Assembly: GCA_024734495.1 (NCBI GenBank)
Contig: JALMQS010000099.1
Span: 70,127,335 to 70,191,334, forward strand
DNA from: Forficula auricularia
Lineage: Eukaryota; Arthropoda; Insecta; Dermaptera; Forficulidae
DNA: 64,000 nt
Direction: 5' to 3'
The notes beneath the pieces were generated by a model. It had not been told where the DNA came from. It saw nothing but the letters and a program-made list of their open reading frames with translations, and did not search any database. Shown piece after piece: positions 1 through 10,770 of this stretch. Made by a program: the position numbers and the translations under genes. The stretch's first letter is position 1. Each line of letters opens with the position of its first letter.

Positions 1-153
1 AACGTATGCATATCTAGAGTTGCTCCAGAAAATATAGAAAAATGGCACAAAATAACCATATCATTTATTCACAAGATCGATTTCGCCATAATCAACTTCA
101 ACATCTATTCATATCGACAAATTTCATAACTATAAATATATCGTTTTTCAGTG
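1..153 (-). mobile_element. MITE family A, truncated copy
   Basis: This is the reverse complement of the left end of the MITE seen complete at 23,645-24,534. It ends in the terminal repeat CACTGAAAAACGATATA read on the minus strand, followed by the TA target duplication at 154-155. The rest of the element lies outside the window. No coding sequence is visible. TA target sites and a short terminal inverted repeat suggest a Tc1/mariner-type origin (inference). Confidence 0.75.
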
Positions 154-1101
154 TAGCAACGTGTCAAAATAAGGTCAAATTTTACTTTTGAATAAAAAAA
201 TTAATTAATTTAATTTCTTGGACTTCATTATGACCCAATGTTTGTATCTAGGCTCATATTATTACCCAGAAAATGACTATTAGAATAGATAAATAAATGC
301 TATAATAGGCAGGCCAAGGGTGAGGGTGGGGGGGGGGGAGGTGTTGAAAATCTCTTGAGTTGGTTGAGTGGGAAAATGTTCAGGAGGGTGGATGGTTGGC
401 CACCCTGATGCCTACTGCTTTGTTTGAATAATCTTAAGACGCGGGAGGGGCAGGCGGAGGGTTGATCTGAGCAATGGAGGTGGGGAAGGGGGACGCCATG
501 GCGACGTCTGCCTAGTCCCCAAAAACTGTCAAGCCGGGCCCCGCCCCTCCCCTGCCTTCTCCCTCCCTTGGCCCGTCTCCCATCTACTCTCCCTTTCTCT
601 ACTCTCTGGCCTCATTAGATGCCTTTTGTTCCAGCGATAATCAATCAAGCGAATCAGCTCTCCTTCTTTTCCAAAAGAACACTCTCCACCCCACCACACC
701 CCACTGTCCACCGATTCCGATTCAGATAAAATATCCTTAGATATCTGTCTCAGACACTGAAACATATTCTCAAAATTCCCAACAAAGGCAAGATTCTCTT
801 GTCTTTGGTTTGAATTTGACCATTACTTGGTTACTTTCATGGAACTGTCTGAATTCACGAATTTTAATTGATTCTCTAATGTAATTTAAGTCAAGTTTAG
901 AATCGATTGTCAAATTCGTTAATGCAAAAGAATATATTTCTTGAAGTACAATTTTCTCAACTTAATTATTCTTGGCGAATTTAACTTGGCTGCACTAGAT
1001 TTCACTACTCTTTCAAACTTGGCCTGTTTTTCACAAAATGTATTGGTTGAAATATTCTACACTATTATTATTGAGCTTGAAAAATTAGAAAAACATCCTA
1101 C
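154..1101. other. Unassigned stretch with a GC-rich block
   Basis: No gene or recognised repeat is seen. There is a G-run near 326-338 and a GC-rich, purine/pyrimidine-skewed block at about 437-760 that stands out from the AT-rich surroundings. A 78-residue minus-strand open frame in that block is low in complexity and matches nothing I recognise. The block could be an unannotated leader exon or promoter, but no splice or promoter signal supports that. Confidence 0.4.
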
Positions 1102-1596
1102 ACTGAAAAAACGATATTTATAGATAGTTAAAAATTATATTTGATATGAAAAGATGGTGGAATTAATTGTGTGAAATAATCTCTGAACAAAATAAATAAA
1201 TGATAGGTATTTTAAGTATTCCTTCTGTTTTTGAGCAACTCTAGATATATTAATGATTAAGATGTACTGTTGAACAAATGTAATGGTAATTATGAAAATA
1301 TTGTTATGGGTAAAATGGTGGAATTGGGTATTCCTTGTGTAATAATACATCAATTACGACAAAAATGATATAAAATTGAATATTTTTTATTTATAATAAA
1401 TATAATGTAGACATTTTCTTGGCTAAAGATGAAAGTATATTCAATTTGATGTAGACTCTACTACCTTTTCAATCAAATGAATTATATAAATATTTATTTG
1501 GTTGAATTAATTAGATAAAAATTTGAATTATTTTATTTGATTTAAAGTACATCAATTTTAATATATATTAATATTTCTTCTAAATGTAATGTGGGG

Positions 1597-1767
1597 TTTT
1601 TTTTGGCTTTTCGGCCTTTCTAGCCATAAGCCATGCGCGATGCCTATTTATTTTATTCAAATTTGTCTCTACCCCGAGATGAATATTAGCCGGATGCCTC
1701 GGAATTCGGATTCGAACCCGGGTCCTTGATGTAGGGATGATACGCACTTCGCCTATCCGACCCCCCA
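1597..1767 (-). mobile_element. tRNA-derived SINE (family 1)
   Basis: On the minus strand it reads as a tRNA-like head with the RNA polymerase III B box GGGTTCGAATCC, then a body (CATCCGGCTAATATTC) and the end TAGAAAGGCCGAAAAGCC followed by a short A-tract. It matches the plus-strand copy at 47,157-47,330 almost throughout. The MITE sequence TAGTGGGTTTT just outside is repeated in altered form on the other side, as expected for a decayed target duplication. A SINE is non-coding and depends on a LINE for mobility. Confidence 0.85.
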
Positions 1768-2014
1768 TAGTGGGTTTTTAAAATTACAAAAAAAAACAAT
1801 AATGCAAACAAAAATTTTGTTATTTTTTGCTAAATATCTTAATTATTAAGATATCACTATTTGCAAAAACTAAGTCGTTTTATGATAAAAAAAAGCCATT
1901 AGTTTAGATATAATAAGAGGTTTCACTAGAAGTGAACAAGACATTCATTTAATTAATAAAGTAAAGGGTGTGTAGTTTCACAGTGAATGAAATAAAACTC
2001 AAAGGAGTTTATAC

Positions 2015-2057
2015 AAACTCAATATATTTCGGATTATTAGTCCATCATCAGGAGTTT
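2015..2057 (-). ncRNA. Hammerhead ribozyme motif, type I (U1 left arm)
   Basis: Read on the minus strand: stem I strand AAACUC, core CUGAUGA, one extra U, stem II GGA/UCC closing the loop CUAAUAA, core GAAA, a very short helix III (UAUA), a cleavable UU, then GAGUUU, which pairs with AAACUC. All conserved core bases are present. The minimal helix III resembles hammerheads described in Penelope-like retroelements. Confidence 0.75.
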
Positions 2058-2090
2058 ACAAGTTAAAACTGTTTTAACGTTTTAACTTGT

Positions 2091-2130
2091 AAACTCTGAT
2101 GATGGGCTAATAATCGAAATATATTGAGTT
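2091..2130 (+). ncRNA. Hammerhead ribozyme motif, slightly decayed (U1 right arm)
   Basis: This is the mirror copy of the motif at 2015-2057. The CUGAUGA (2096-2102) and GAAA (2116-2119) cores are kept, but one C is lost from stem I and one from stem II (GGGCUAAUAAUC). It is probably weaker or inactive. Confidence 0.6.
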
Positions 2131-2140
2131 TGTATAAACA

Positions 2141-2172
<32 letters not shown>

Positions 2173-2466
2173 TTTGGTGTTGAGTACTTGGTGAAACATT
2201 TTTTTAAAATTATTGGATAAAAATACTTGGTAGGTTTCATTAAGATATAAAAAAATAAAACGAATTTATTTTTGAGAATCTTCCAATCTCGATATATATA
2301 TTTCGGGTGACTAACCCATCTTCAGGAGATACAGAAAGTAACTGATTAGGGGTTAGTCGCCTCGAAATATATATATATCGAGATTAAAGATTCTCTAAAA
2401 ATAAATCCGTTTTATGACACACTGTCTTAATGTGAAAAAAACCCAAGTATTTTTTTATCCAATAAT
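2141..2466. mobile_element. Foldback element U2, nested in U1
   Basis: It starts with a long T-run (about 2142-2167) and consists of two inverted arms (ATTATTGGATAAAAATACTT and its complement near the right end) around a hammerhead pair. The 8-bp direct repeat TGTATAAA flanks it (2131-2138 and 2467-2474), and the host U1 sequence resumes after it. The T-run is consistent with a poly(A)-tailed RNA intermediate inserted in minus orientation (inference). Confidence 0.7.
2286..2330 (-). ncRNA. Hammerhead ribozyme motif (U2 left arm)
   Basis: Minus-strand reading: stem I AUCUC, core CUGAAGA (fits CUGANGA), extra U, stem II GGGU/ACCC with loop UAGUC, core GAAA, AU-rich helix III, cleavable AUC, then GAGAU pairing with AUCUC. 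The facing right-arm copy (about 2352-2378) keeps GAAA but has lost the first core (CUGAUUA). Confidence 0.7.
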
Positions 2467-2778
2467 TGTATAAAACCTCCTTTGGGTTTTATTTCATTCA
2501 ACTGTGAAAACTACACACTCTTTACTTTATTAATTAATATCATGTTACACCTAAACCCTACACCACTTTCCCTAAGTAAAAACATTCATTTAATATTAAG
2601 AGATATCTAATAGAATAAAATAGATCACTCAAATATAGAATTAATTTGGAATAAATACCTAAAGATTTGGTCATTAATATCTTGATTATTAATAAAATAT
2701 CTTTGTAATAAATAAGAGCTCATTAAAAATCCTCAACTCTATTAATATATTTATTATAAATAAATTGTTTTTTCAATG

Positions 2779-3640
2779 TACCTACAATCCTAATTGTTGT
2801 GTCTGTTCTCGGCCTAAGCGCCAGATATTACGTGAAATTTCTTTAAAAACGGACGTCTGGCAACCCTATGTGTGGCGTGTTCGAAATTGGCCTGCACTGT
2901 GAATAATAATAATAATAATATGCTGAGCATGTGCGTTAAAATTGGATAATAATAATAATAATTCGATTCAAAACCCTCCAACTCGCACTTTGCCGGTTTA
3001 ATTTTTTTATGTTTTTATAAATTAATTGGATAACATATTTAAAAGGTCCAGCAGACAAAATGGGATTGGACTCTCTCTGAAAGGGGATGAAAGAAATGGA
3101 ATAAACTGTCCACAGGATGGCTAAATTAAATTTGAGGCGAGAAACCATGACACATGTGTGTGTGTGTGTGTGTGTGCGGGGGCGTATGTGTGAAAAGAAA
3201 TAAACAAGCAGAAGAGATTCTCCCTCTATCTCTCTTTCACCTCTCTTGGTACCCATAAACAAGAGAGAGAGAGAGAGAGAAAGTTCACGTGCTTTTTTAG
3301 AAGCGTAAAAGCACGACTTCAACCCCCTCCCCCACCCCTCCCACCCCTTCTACACCCTCTCTCCTCCCACTTCACTCTATTCTATTCATGCAAATTCCAC
3401 TTATTTACTGTTCCCTCTTTCCCCCGAAAAATTAAATATTTTTTGTAAAACACACTTACATAAATAGATGGATCTTACAGGGAAGGGCATACCATCGGTC
3501 TCAAAATTTTTAGGGCCTTGAAAAATAATCGAATTTGTTAATATTCAAGCCCACAAAGTTTCTGTGAAATATACAGAGTGTTTATGAAAGTATATAGCAG
3601 TTTGAATCCATTATAATATCAATTAGATGAGATGTACGTA
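2779..3640. other. Unassigned stretch with simple repeats
   Basis: Holds (AAT)n near 2904-2960, (TG)n at 3156-3176, (GA)n at 3263-3281 and a C/T-rich block at 3320-3425. No supported gene. The open frame across 2936-3322 on the minus strand is built from these simple repeats. Confidence 0.5.
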
Positions 3641-5478
3641 CACTGAAAAACGATATATTGTGATATACTACTGTGGGCAAAATAAATAGTAAGACTTTGT
3701 TCTTCAATTTTAAATTCTTTATTTATTCTTCCAAATCTATTTCGCCGCCCTCAAGTAATCCCCCCGGCCTCAATACACTTGCGCCAACGTTTTTTCAACC
3801 CTCAAACAGTTATTGTCAATTTCCGGAATAGCCTTCAATGCGCGCTAGCAATTCGCGTTTAATATCTTCAATTGACTCCAAAACGGTTTCCCCGGGCAAG
3901 TCCAGCTTTGGTTACTTTGCTGAACAACACTAGAAATCACAGGAGCTAAATCGGAAGAGCGGGAATACGGTGGTTGTGGAACTGAAATCGATTGAACAAT
4001 TTTGGCGAAAAACTCACGATATAATCAATGCAGTATGAGAAGGTGCAATATCGATGGTGCAAAGCCAAGAGTTGTCGGCCCATAATTCCAGCCTCTTTTT
4101 GCAGAATAGCTTAGCGCCAAACGACGCCCTAGCACTCAAATAAGTGTTCCTACAGTTGAACCAGTTTGGCCAGATCGCAAGGAGATTTCGAATTGCACCA
4201 CAACTCGATAATCGAAGAAAACTGTCAACTTGAGGTACCTAGATTTGTTGACTTGCCTTTCTCGACCCTCTTGAACAGGCTGCTTACCAAATCAAAAACA
4301 CTTGCTCGCGAGCTTGTCTAATTATCACCGAAAGGCCTTTTGTAGCAATTTCTGAACGTTTCAGCATCAGAAATTTGAGTTCCGCACACAAAGTGCAATC
4401 GAACTTCTTTGTTGAATAGTTTCACTCCCATTGCGTAAAAATCGCCGAATGCACACTTTGTGCATCAGAAAAGAACCAACCGTCAGTCTATACACCAATG
4501 ACTACTTTGATGTGACATTTGGCACAAGATGTCACTGACACTCATACAACCTAGAAAAAATATATTTCGACAGATAGGTTTCCGCGCGAAATTTAAATTA
4601 AAAAGTCTTACTATTTATTGCCCACAGTAGTATATGAATAGATGATGAAGTTATTTATGGCGAAATCGATCTCAATATGAATAAATGATATACGTATTTT
4701 AAGTACTCTCATATTTTTGGATACTCTGATATATTAATAGTTAAGATACTTACTTTGTTGAACCAGCACCAATAAGTAAATTATGAAAATAATGTTAATA
4801 GGTAAAATAATTGGAATAGTTAAATTAAAATTCATAATATATTTGGATTAAATACCGACAAGAAATGATATAAACTTGAATATTTTTATTTATAATAAAT
4901 ATAGGTGTGTATTTCTGGCTAGAAGATGAGTATATTCATTGGATGTAGAATCTATATTCAATCAAATGAATTATATAAATATTTCTTTAATTATTCATTT
5001 GGTTGAATTAATTAAATTTCAATTTTTATCTAATTAATTAATTAGATAAAAATTTGAATTAATTGTTATATTTGATTTAAAGTACACAGTAAACTAATTT
5101 TAATATATGTAAATATTTCTTCTAATCTTATAGTGGGTTTTAAAATTAAAAAAAAAAACAATTAATAATGTAAACAAAAATTATGTTAATTTTTTTAAAT
5201 ATCTTAATTATTAAGATATCACTATTTCCAAAAAAGCTAAGTCGTTTTATGATAAAAGACATTCATTAATATAAAATAAGAGGTTTTGCTAAGTAAAGCA
5301 AGACATTCATTTTTGATATTAATTTGATATCTAATAGAATAAATAAGTCCCTCAAGCATTTATAATATATTTGGATTAAATACCTAAAAATTTAGTCTTA
5401 TTTGGAATGATTTCGATATATCTTGATTATTAATAAAATATTTTGGAATAAATAAACTCATTACAGATTTAACGATGT
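3641..5478 (+). mobile_element. MITE family A, copy interrupted by a mariner element
   Basis: The left terminus CACTGAAAAACGATATA is preceded by TA (3639-3640). MITE sequence continues to 3667, is broken by a mariner at 3668-4630, and resumes with the expected TATGAATAGATG. The right terminus is missing: the sequence ends near 5478, where a LINE 3' end (minus strand) abuts it. Confidence 0.75.
3668..4630 (-). mobile_element. Dead mariner-type transposon
   Basis: The 963-bp element has terminal inverted repeats of about 26-28 bp (CTACTGTGGGCAAAATAAAT at the left, the complement at the right) and a TA duplication at 3666-3667 and 4631-4632. The minus strand holds scattered transposase remains in several frames, including HTA..SEFFAKIVQS, then VPQPPYSPDLAP, a signature stretch before the last catalytic acid of mariner transposases, and KKRWRKCIEAGG near the C-terminus. 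Many stops and frameshifts make it inactive. Confidence 0.88.
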
Positions 5479-5708
5479 TTTTTTTCAATGAAATTGAATT
5501 CAAGATTGAGGGACCGCATCAAAGAAGATGGAGCCCCTGCGAGATCTTGAAAGACCCCTGCATTTCCGAGTAGAAGAGAAAATTGATCAATCGAAAGGGG
5601 TGGAGGCGTAGAGTGTTTGTGCACCCGAGTTTTGAAGGTTTGAAGATTATAAGTGTTAGGGGAAGGAGGAGGCCCGGGAAGATGCACCAAAAGGTTGAGA
5701 CACTCCAT
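5479..5708 (-). mobile_element. LINE 3' end (Jockey-like), minus strand
   Basis: Minus-strand translation gives NTYNLQTFKTRVHKH followed by a tail ending in ATTGAAAAAAAACAT. The same protein tail and 3' sequence occur in the plus-strand copies at 6046-6762 and 47,633-48,282. This is a short 3' fragment of a 5'-truncated non-LTR retrotransposon. Confidence 0.75.
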
Positions 5709-6045
5709 GGTCTAATATTTAAAGAAGATTCTATTGATTAATTTCTAATCTGCCCGAAATTAAGATAGAGGGATGTTCATTTCGTATTTTTTTTCATCAA
5801 CAGTGGAACACACAAATCAAATTGCAAAGCAGTAACAAATTCTATGAGCCGATTTTCATTTGCATTTGATGAACGACCAAGGGAACATGAGTAAATTTTA
5901 CGGAATTCCTCCAATGAGGCATAACTGTATACCATCTCTCAAAAAATTTAGTTAGCTATAATTCAAACAAGGCTCGATGTTGTCTAATTTCTAGGCGCGA
6001 AAATAGAGATTTCCCTGATATTCACTTCGATTCGAATACCCTGAA
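5709..6045. other. Unassigned stretch
   Basis: No gene, terminal repeat or tandem repeat is recognised. It may be diverged LINE sequence linked to the fragments on either side, but I cannot show that. Confidence 0.3.
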
Positions 6046-6762
6046 AATGTGTGACAACCTATCCATGTTGGGCGTCTCAGTCACATCTGACCTGTCTTGG
6101 AATGAACACATCTCCTCTGTGGCGAAATCTGCAGCAAGGAAGATTGGCTTCTTATTCAGGTCCAAGCGATTTTACAAAGCCCCACAACTTCTCACCATCT
6201 ACAAGGCCCAAATCCGCCCCTGTCTCGAATACGGCTCACATCTGTGGAGAGGAGCCTCAAAATATTCTCTTGCTACCCTGGATGCAATTCAGAAACGAGC
6301 CATCAGGCTAATTAACGATTCTACCCTCACCGACTCCTCGACTCGCTGGCTCATCGAAGAGATGTCTCTGCCCTTTCCCTTTTCTATAGATACTATCACG
6401 GCAGGTGCTCTGATGAGATAAGATCAATAATTCCCCCCAAAGCATGCTTTGCACGTAGCACGCGTTTTGCCGACTCCCAACACTCTTTCGCGGTCAAACT
6501 GGAAAAGTGCCGGACCACTTCATTCGCCAATACATATATCCCCATGACTTCAAGGAACTGGAACTCTCTCCCAGCCTCCATCTTTCCCAGCACCTATGAT
6601 CTTCAAACCTTCAAAACCGGGGTGCATAGACACCTACGTCTACACCCTCTCACTTAATCAACTTTCCCTTCTCTTCGGTAATGCAAGGGTCTTTCGAGAT
6701 CCATAGGAGCTGCATCTTTACTGGCGCTCCCCTTCTTGCATTCGATTGCATTAAAAAAAAAA
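6046..6762 (+). mobile_element. Jockey-like LINE, truncated 3' part of the reverse transcriptase ORF
   Basis: The translation starts in the region after the RT catalytic core: LGVSVTSDLSWNEH, then KSAARKIGFLFRSKRFY, LLTIYKAQIRPCLEYGSHLW and AIQKRAIRLINDSTL. A frameshift near 6340 moves the rest to another frame (KCRTTSFANTYIPMTSRNWN, NLP-type ending). The element ends in an A-run at 6751-6762. It lacks the endonuclease and RT core, so it is a 5'-truncated dead copy, about 95% alike by eye to the copy at 47,633-48,282. Confidence 0.85.
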
Positions 6763-6774
6763 AATCTATACAGA

Positions 6775-7580
6775 GTCTATAAGGAGACTTGAAGGTCTTG
6801 AGGCCACTTATTTTCAATCTTCTATCTTCCAGTATCTGTTTGAGAGAGTGCAGCCGAATCATTTAGGTGGGACACCAGTTTTTATGAGTAACCCAGAGAT
6901 CTTTTGCGAATGACATCCTTTATGTAAGGAATGTTTAAGTCGTTAACGTTAAGAAGTGTCCTATTAGAGACGTACCAGGAGGCGTTTGTTATTATTCTTA
7001 AAAATTTGGACTGAAATCTCTGGATTATATTTAAATTGGATTCAGAGGAACAACCCCATATCTCTATTCCGCAGGTCTATATTGGTATTATAATAGCTTT
7101 ATAAATCAGGATCTTATTTTCCAATGATGTTAAGGACTTTCTGCCTATGTAGCCAGTACATTTTGCTTGTTTTTAAGTCCATTTCTTTCCTTTTTTTAAC
7201 ACTGTGGTCCTTCCACCTAAGTTTTGAATCTAGGTATTTCACGGAGGAATTCTGAGTATAGCTCTATTGTTAATGAAAATCGGAGGAGTTGGCTGGTGTT
7301 TCAGCGTGAATGTTATGTGACTGGATTTGATGTCATTGACTTTCATTCTCCACTTTCCTAGCCATTTCTCTACCAAGTTTAGGTGTTCTTGAAAGATGAT
7401 TACAGGCCAGTGAGGGATCTTCATTGGATGCCAAAATTGCTATGTCGTCTGCAAAGGTTGCTACTTGGCTAACAGGGGTAGTTGGAAAATCTGAAGTATA
7501 AAGTAGGTATAATTTCGTAAATGATATTATTTCTATTAAATATAATAAAGGGGGTAGGTCACATGAGTTTATATTTTTTT
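6775..7580 (-). pseudogene. Jockey-type reverse transcriptase fragment
   Basis: The minus strand encodes a decayed RT: VATFADDIAILAS (the catalytic YADD-type motif, FADD, at about 7444-7455), then EHLNLVEKWLGKWRMKVND, SSHITFTLKHQPTPP, SVKYLDSKLRWKDH, and post-RT remains. Several frameshifts and stops are present. The order and spacing match the palm and thumb of insect Jockey-clade LINEs. It is oriented against the neighbouring LINE fragment and is a different element. Confidence 0.85.
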
Positions 7581-8400
7581 TTTTAGCATTTTTATTTCTT
7601 AATCTTGTAAGATTTGCCTTCCACTGACGGCCGAATCTTCCATAGGAGAGCCTTTATAAATATAAATCGAGAATCTTTTTTGACAAGCATAGAGAGTATT
7701 AGCTGAGCATCGATTGGCCAATACCCATCGAGGCTCAAGTTTTTTTTTAGGGCGAAGGGAGTTGGGGGGATTTGAGGGGTTGGTTTTTGGTTTTATTTGC
7801 ATTTCGCATTCATTTTGAATTGAAAAGTTTTTAATTCGATTTGCAAGCTCATTCCATCAAGGCTTATCGGCCGATTGAAATGCCGATTGGGCTTGTGTAT
7901 CTCTCTCTCTCTTTCTGTCGGGGCCAAGCCACCCTACCCTTCGAATCCCATACCAGTACATTTTCCTTTTTTTATTTGATTTTTATATCTATAGAGATAT
8001 ATTTACGTGAATGCTGGAAAAGACAACCCTCATGATCAATATATACTACATATATATATATATATATATATAAAATTGTTATCGCAATTCGTGTATTTTT
8101 AAATATAATAAACAAAATTGACAGTTTTCATTTTTTTTTCGTTCTAAATGAAAAGTTTGAAATGGAAAAAATATTATTCGATAATAATAATATTAATAAT
8201 AATAAAAATATCATTGCATATTATGATTATTCTTTTTTATCGTATATATATATATATATGTATATATCACTAAAGGACCTTGTTGCGAATTTGTCAAAAT
8301 GTTTCACAAACAGACGACATTCATTCGCTTGAATCAGGAATTCGTTTGTATTTTATATTTTTATTCAATTCATTTTTATAATAATATAATGTTTATACTA
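7581..8400. other. Unassigned stretch with (TA)n tracts
   Basis: Contains a T-run at 7569-7583, (CT)n near 7901-7912, (TA)n at about 8050-8074 and 8244-8260, and AT-rich sequence. No coding exon is supported. GC content is somewhat higher at 7600-7960, which may be single-copy DNA. Confidence 0.4.
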
Positions 8401-8575
8401 TGAGACCAGCAACGTATGCGTTCAAGACGGGTATCTGTTTCTGAGAGGAGAACCCGCCGAGATCACTTTATCCGCCAATACGTTTGTCCTATGAATTCAA
8501 GGAAATTTCCTCCGGCCTTTGTCTTTCCTGAAACTTAAAATTTGCAATCCTTCAAAATCAGGGTGCCCAGTAGGT
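8401..8575 (+). mobile_element. LINE 3' fragment, highly decayed
   Basis: Matches the stretch around 6500-6625 of the Jockey-like LINE (GATCACTTTATCCGCCAATA, then ATGAATTCAAGGAA and CAATCCTTCAAAATCAGGG) with many changes. It has no open frame and no tail. Confidence 0.6.
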
Positions 8576-8639
8576 TTGTTAATAAACTAACCACTGGTCA
8601 AATCGTCTTTGTGATGAAATTATATTGAATAACAATAAA

Positions 8640-9110
8640 AAAATAAACTGCAACGGATCGTTGCTAAACTTTATCCAATGTATTACTATATTATTCTAGA
8701 GTAAAGTACTTTAAAATATTATTTTACTAAAAACTTTATTTAACCCTTTTTGTTGTCCCTAAGATACTTAATTAGGATATTAAATTTCATCAAAATTGGT
8801 TAATTCATTTTCAAGATATTTAGAAAAAACTAAAAAAGTACTGAAATAAAGTACTAATGTTTGTGGGCCGATATGCACCAAAAACTAATCAGCGCTTCAT
8901 TTTGTTAAACTAATGGTAGGTTTTCAATTTTATTTCAATCGGTGCAAAGGTGTGGAAAAAATCGTGGACGAAAAAAACGATAACATACATCCATCCCCAC
9001 GCACTTCCAAAAAAAATGGCACTTTTTGGCCTCTCGACGAGATCCCTGGTAATTTTTGGCAAAATCGTCACGTGCTAAAATTCAACCTAATTGAATACTA
9101 CAATTTGTGA
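8640..9110 (+). repeat. Dispersed repeat R1
   Basis: The segment starting CAACGGATCGTTGCTAAAC, with GGATATTAAATTTCATCAAA and GTACTTTAAAATATTATTTT further on, recurs in inverted orientation at about 26,995-27,230 and 28,073-28,100. There the two ends are separated by an inserted palindrome. It has no recognisable coding content or termini, so its class is unknown. Confidence 0.6.
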
Positions 9111-9234
9111 CATTAATTGAGTCCATGGGTTCCGTAGTCTTTACCTGAGGACCCTTTGAAGTCCCGCTTGGCGCGAGAGCGATTACAATACTTTACCCAT
9201 GCTTCGCATTGGATAAAGTAATAAATAAATATTT

Positions 9235-10480
9235 ACCAATTCCCAATCAGATCTCAGTTGAGATACCCTTATAAAAAACAACTAGAGTATAAATTGGGTT
9301 AACCTAACAAATTCCAATCAGATCCCAGTAGGGATACCCTTACAAAAACAACTAGTGTTTAAAATAGGGTTAACCCAACAAATTCCCAATCAGATCCCAG
9401 TCGAGATACCCTTACTAAAAAACTAGTGTTTAAATTGGGTTAACCTAGCAAATTCCCAATCAGATCCCAGTAGGGATATCCTTACAAAAACAACTAGTGT
9501 TTAAATAGGGTTAACCCAACAAATTCCCAATCAGATCCCAGTAGGGATATCCTTACAAAAACAACTAGTGTTTAAATTAGGTTAACCCAACAAATTCCCA
9601 ATCAGATCCCAGTAGGGATACCCTTATAAAAAACTAGTGTTTAAATAGGGTTAACCCAACAAATTCCCAATCAGATCCCAGTAGGGATACCCTTACAAAA
9701 ACAACTAGTGTTTAAATAGGGTTAACCCAACAAATTCCCAATCAGATCCTAGTAGGGATACCCTTACAAAAACAACTAGTGTTTAAATTGGGTTAACCCA
9801 ACAAATTCCCAATCAGATCCCAGTAGGGATATCCTTACAAAAACAACTTGTAATAGGGTTAACCCAACAAATTCCCAATCAGATCCCAGTAGGGATACCC
9901 TTACAAAAACAACTAGTGTTTAAATTGGGTTAACCCAACAAATTCCCAATCAGATCCCAGTAGGGATATCCTTACAAAAACAACTAGTGTTTAAATAGGG
10001 TTAACCCAACAAATTCCCAATCAGATCCCAGTAGGGATACCCTTACAAAAACATCAAGTTTTTAAATTGGTTTAGCCTAACAAATTCCCAATTCCCGTCC
10101 CAGTAGGGATATCCTCACAAAAACAACTTGTAGTAGGGTTAACCCAACAAATTCCCATTCAGAAACCAGTTGAGATAGTCTTACAAAAACAATTGGTGTC
10201 TAAACTGGTTACCCCAACAAATTCCCAATCAGATCCCAGTCGAGATACCCTTATAAAAAACTAGTGTTTAAATTGGGTTAGCCCAACAAATTCCCAATCA
10301 GATCCCAGTAAGGATACCCTTACAAAAACAATTGGTGTCTAAACTGTGTTACCCCAACAAATTCCCAATCAGAAACCAGTTGGGATAGCCTTACAAAAAC
10401 AACTAGTGTTTAAAATTGGGTTAGCCCAACAAATTCCCAATCAGAAACCAGTTGGGATAGCCTTACTGGGGATGACCTAT
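9235..10480 (+). repeat. 71-bp tandem satellite
   Basis: About 17 head-to-tail copies of a 71-bp unit with the core AATTCCCAATCAGATCCCAG, TAGGGATACCCTTAC and GGGTTAACCCAAC. Central copies are nearly identical; copies at both edges are more diverged, as is usual when unequal exchange homogenises the middle of an array. The tract GGGTTAACCC in each unit is a 10-bp palindrome. Confidence 0.93.
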
Positions 10481-10770
10481 TAGTACCCAATTGGGTCCCA
10501 ATAATACATTGGGTCAATTTCTAGTCGGGATATTGTTCGTATCCATAATCAAATTTGTAAGAAGAATAGTAGAAAGTTGAATAAGATTTTTTAAATTAAA
10601 TGTGCCTAACGTTTCGTCACTGATTTCTGATTTCTTCAGTGGCTCATTTCATAAACTTATTTTTCAGATGTTATAACTATACAAAAAAAAACATTTTAAA
10701 GGACATGCTCTCTCCGAAACATCAACAATCAATCTGTTATTAAATCAAGATTGTCTTTTGTTGAAATAAA
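10481..10770. other. Unassigned stretch after the satellite
   Basis: Diverged satellite-like sequence (CCCAATTGGGTCCCAATAAT) fades into AT-rich DNA with no recognised feature. Confidence 0.4.

Larger units (their letters stand above)
1954..2581. mobile_element. Foldback element U1 with inverted hammerhead ribozymes
   Basis: Two copies of one unit face each other around a palindrome centre near 2069 (ACAAGTTAAAAC / GTTTTAACTTGT). Each arm contains a hammerhead ribozyme motif (2015-2057 minus, 2091-2130 plus). The whole block is flanked by a perfect 13-bp direct repeat, ACATTCATTTAAT, at 1941-1953 and 2582-2594, where the empty MITE site has only one. A single-unit copy of the same repeat is at 11,930-12,091. 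The long, variable-type duplication suggests target-primed reverse transcription (inference). The right arm is interrupted by the U2 foldback. Confidence 0.8.
1102..2778 (+). mobile_element. MITE family A, copy with three nested insertions
   Basis: It starts with CACTGAAAAAACGATAT and ends with ATTGTTTTTTCAATG, an inverted pair, with TA on both sides (1100-1101 and 2779-2780). The unmodified element is about 890 bp. This copy is longer because a SINE (1597-1767) and a foldback (1954-2581, itself holding another at about 2141-2466) are inserted in it. Alignment by eye to the copy at 23,645 shows where host MITE sequence stops and resumes. Non-coding. Confidence 0.8.

Noticed and set aside
529..765. 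78-residue minus-strand open frame in a GC-rich block
   Set aside because: Low-complexity composition, no family resemblance, no splice or promoter signals.
2936..3322. 128-residue minus-strand open frame
   Set aside because: Built from (GT)n, (CT)n and (AAT)n simple repeats.
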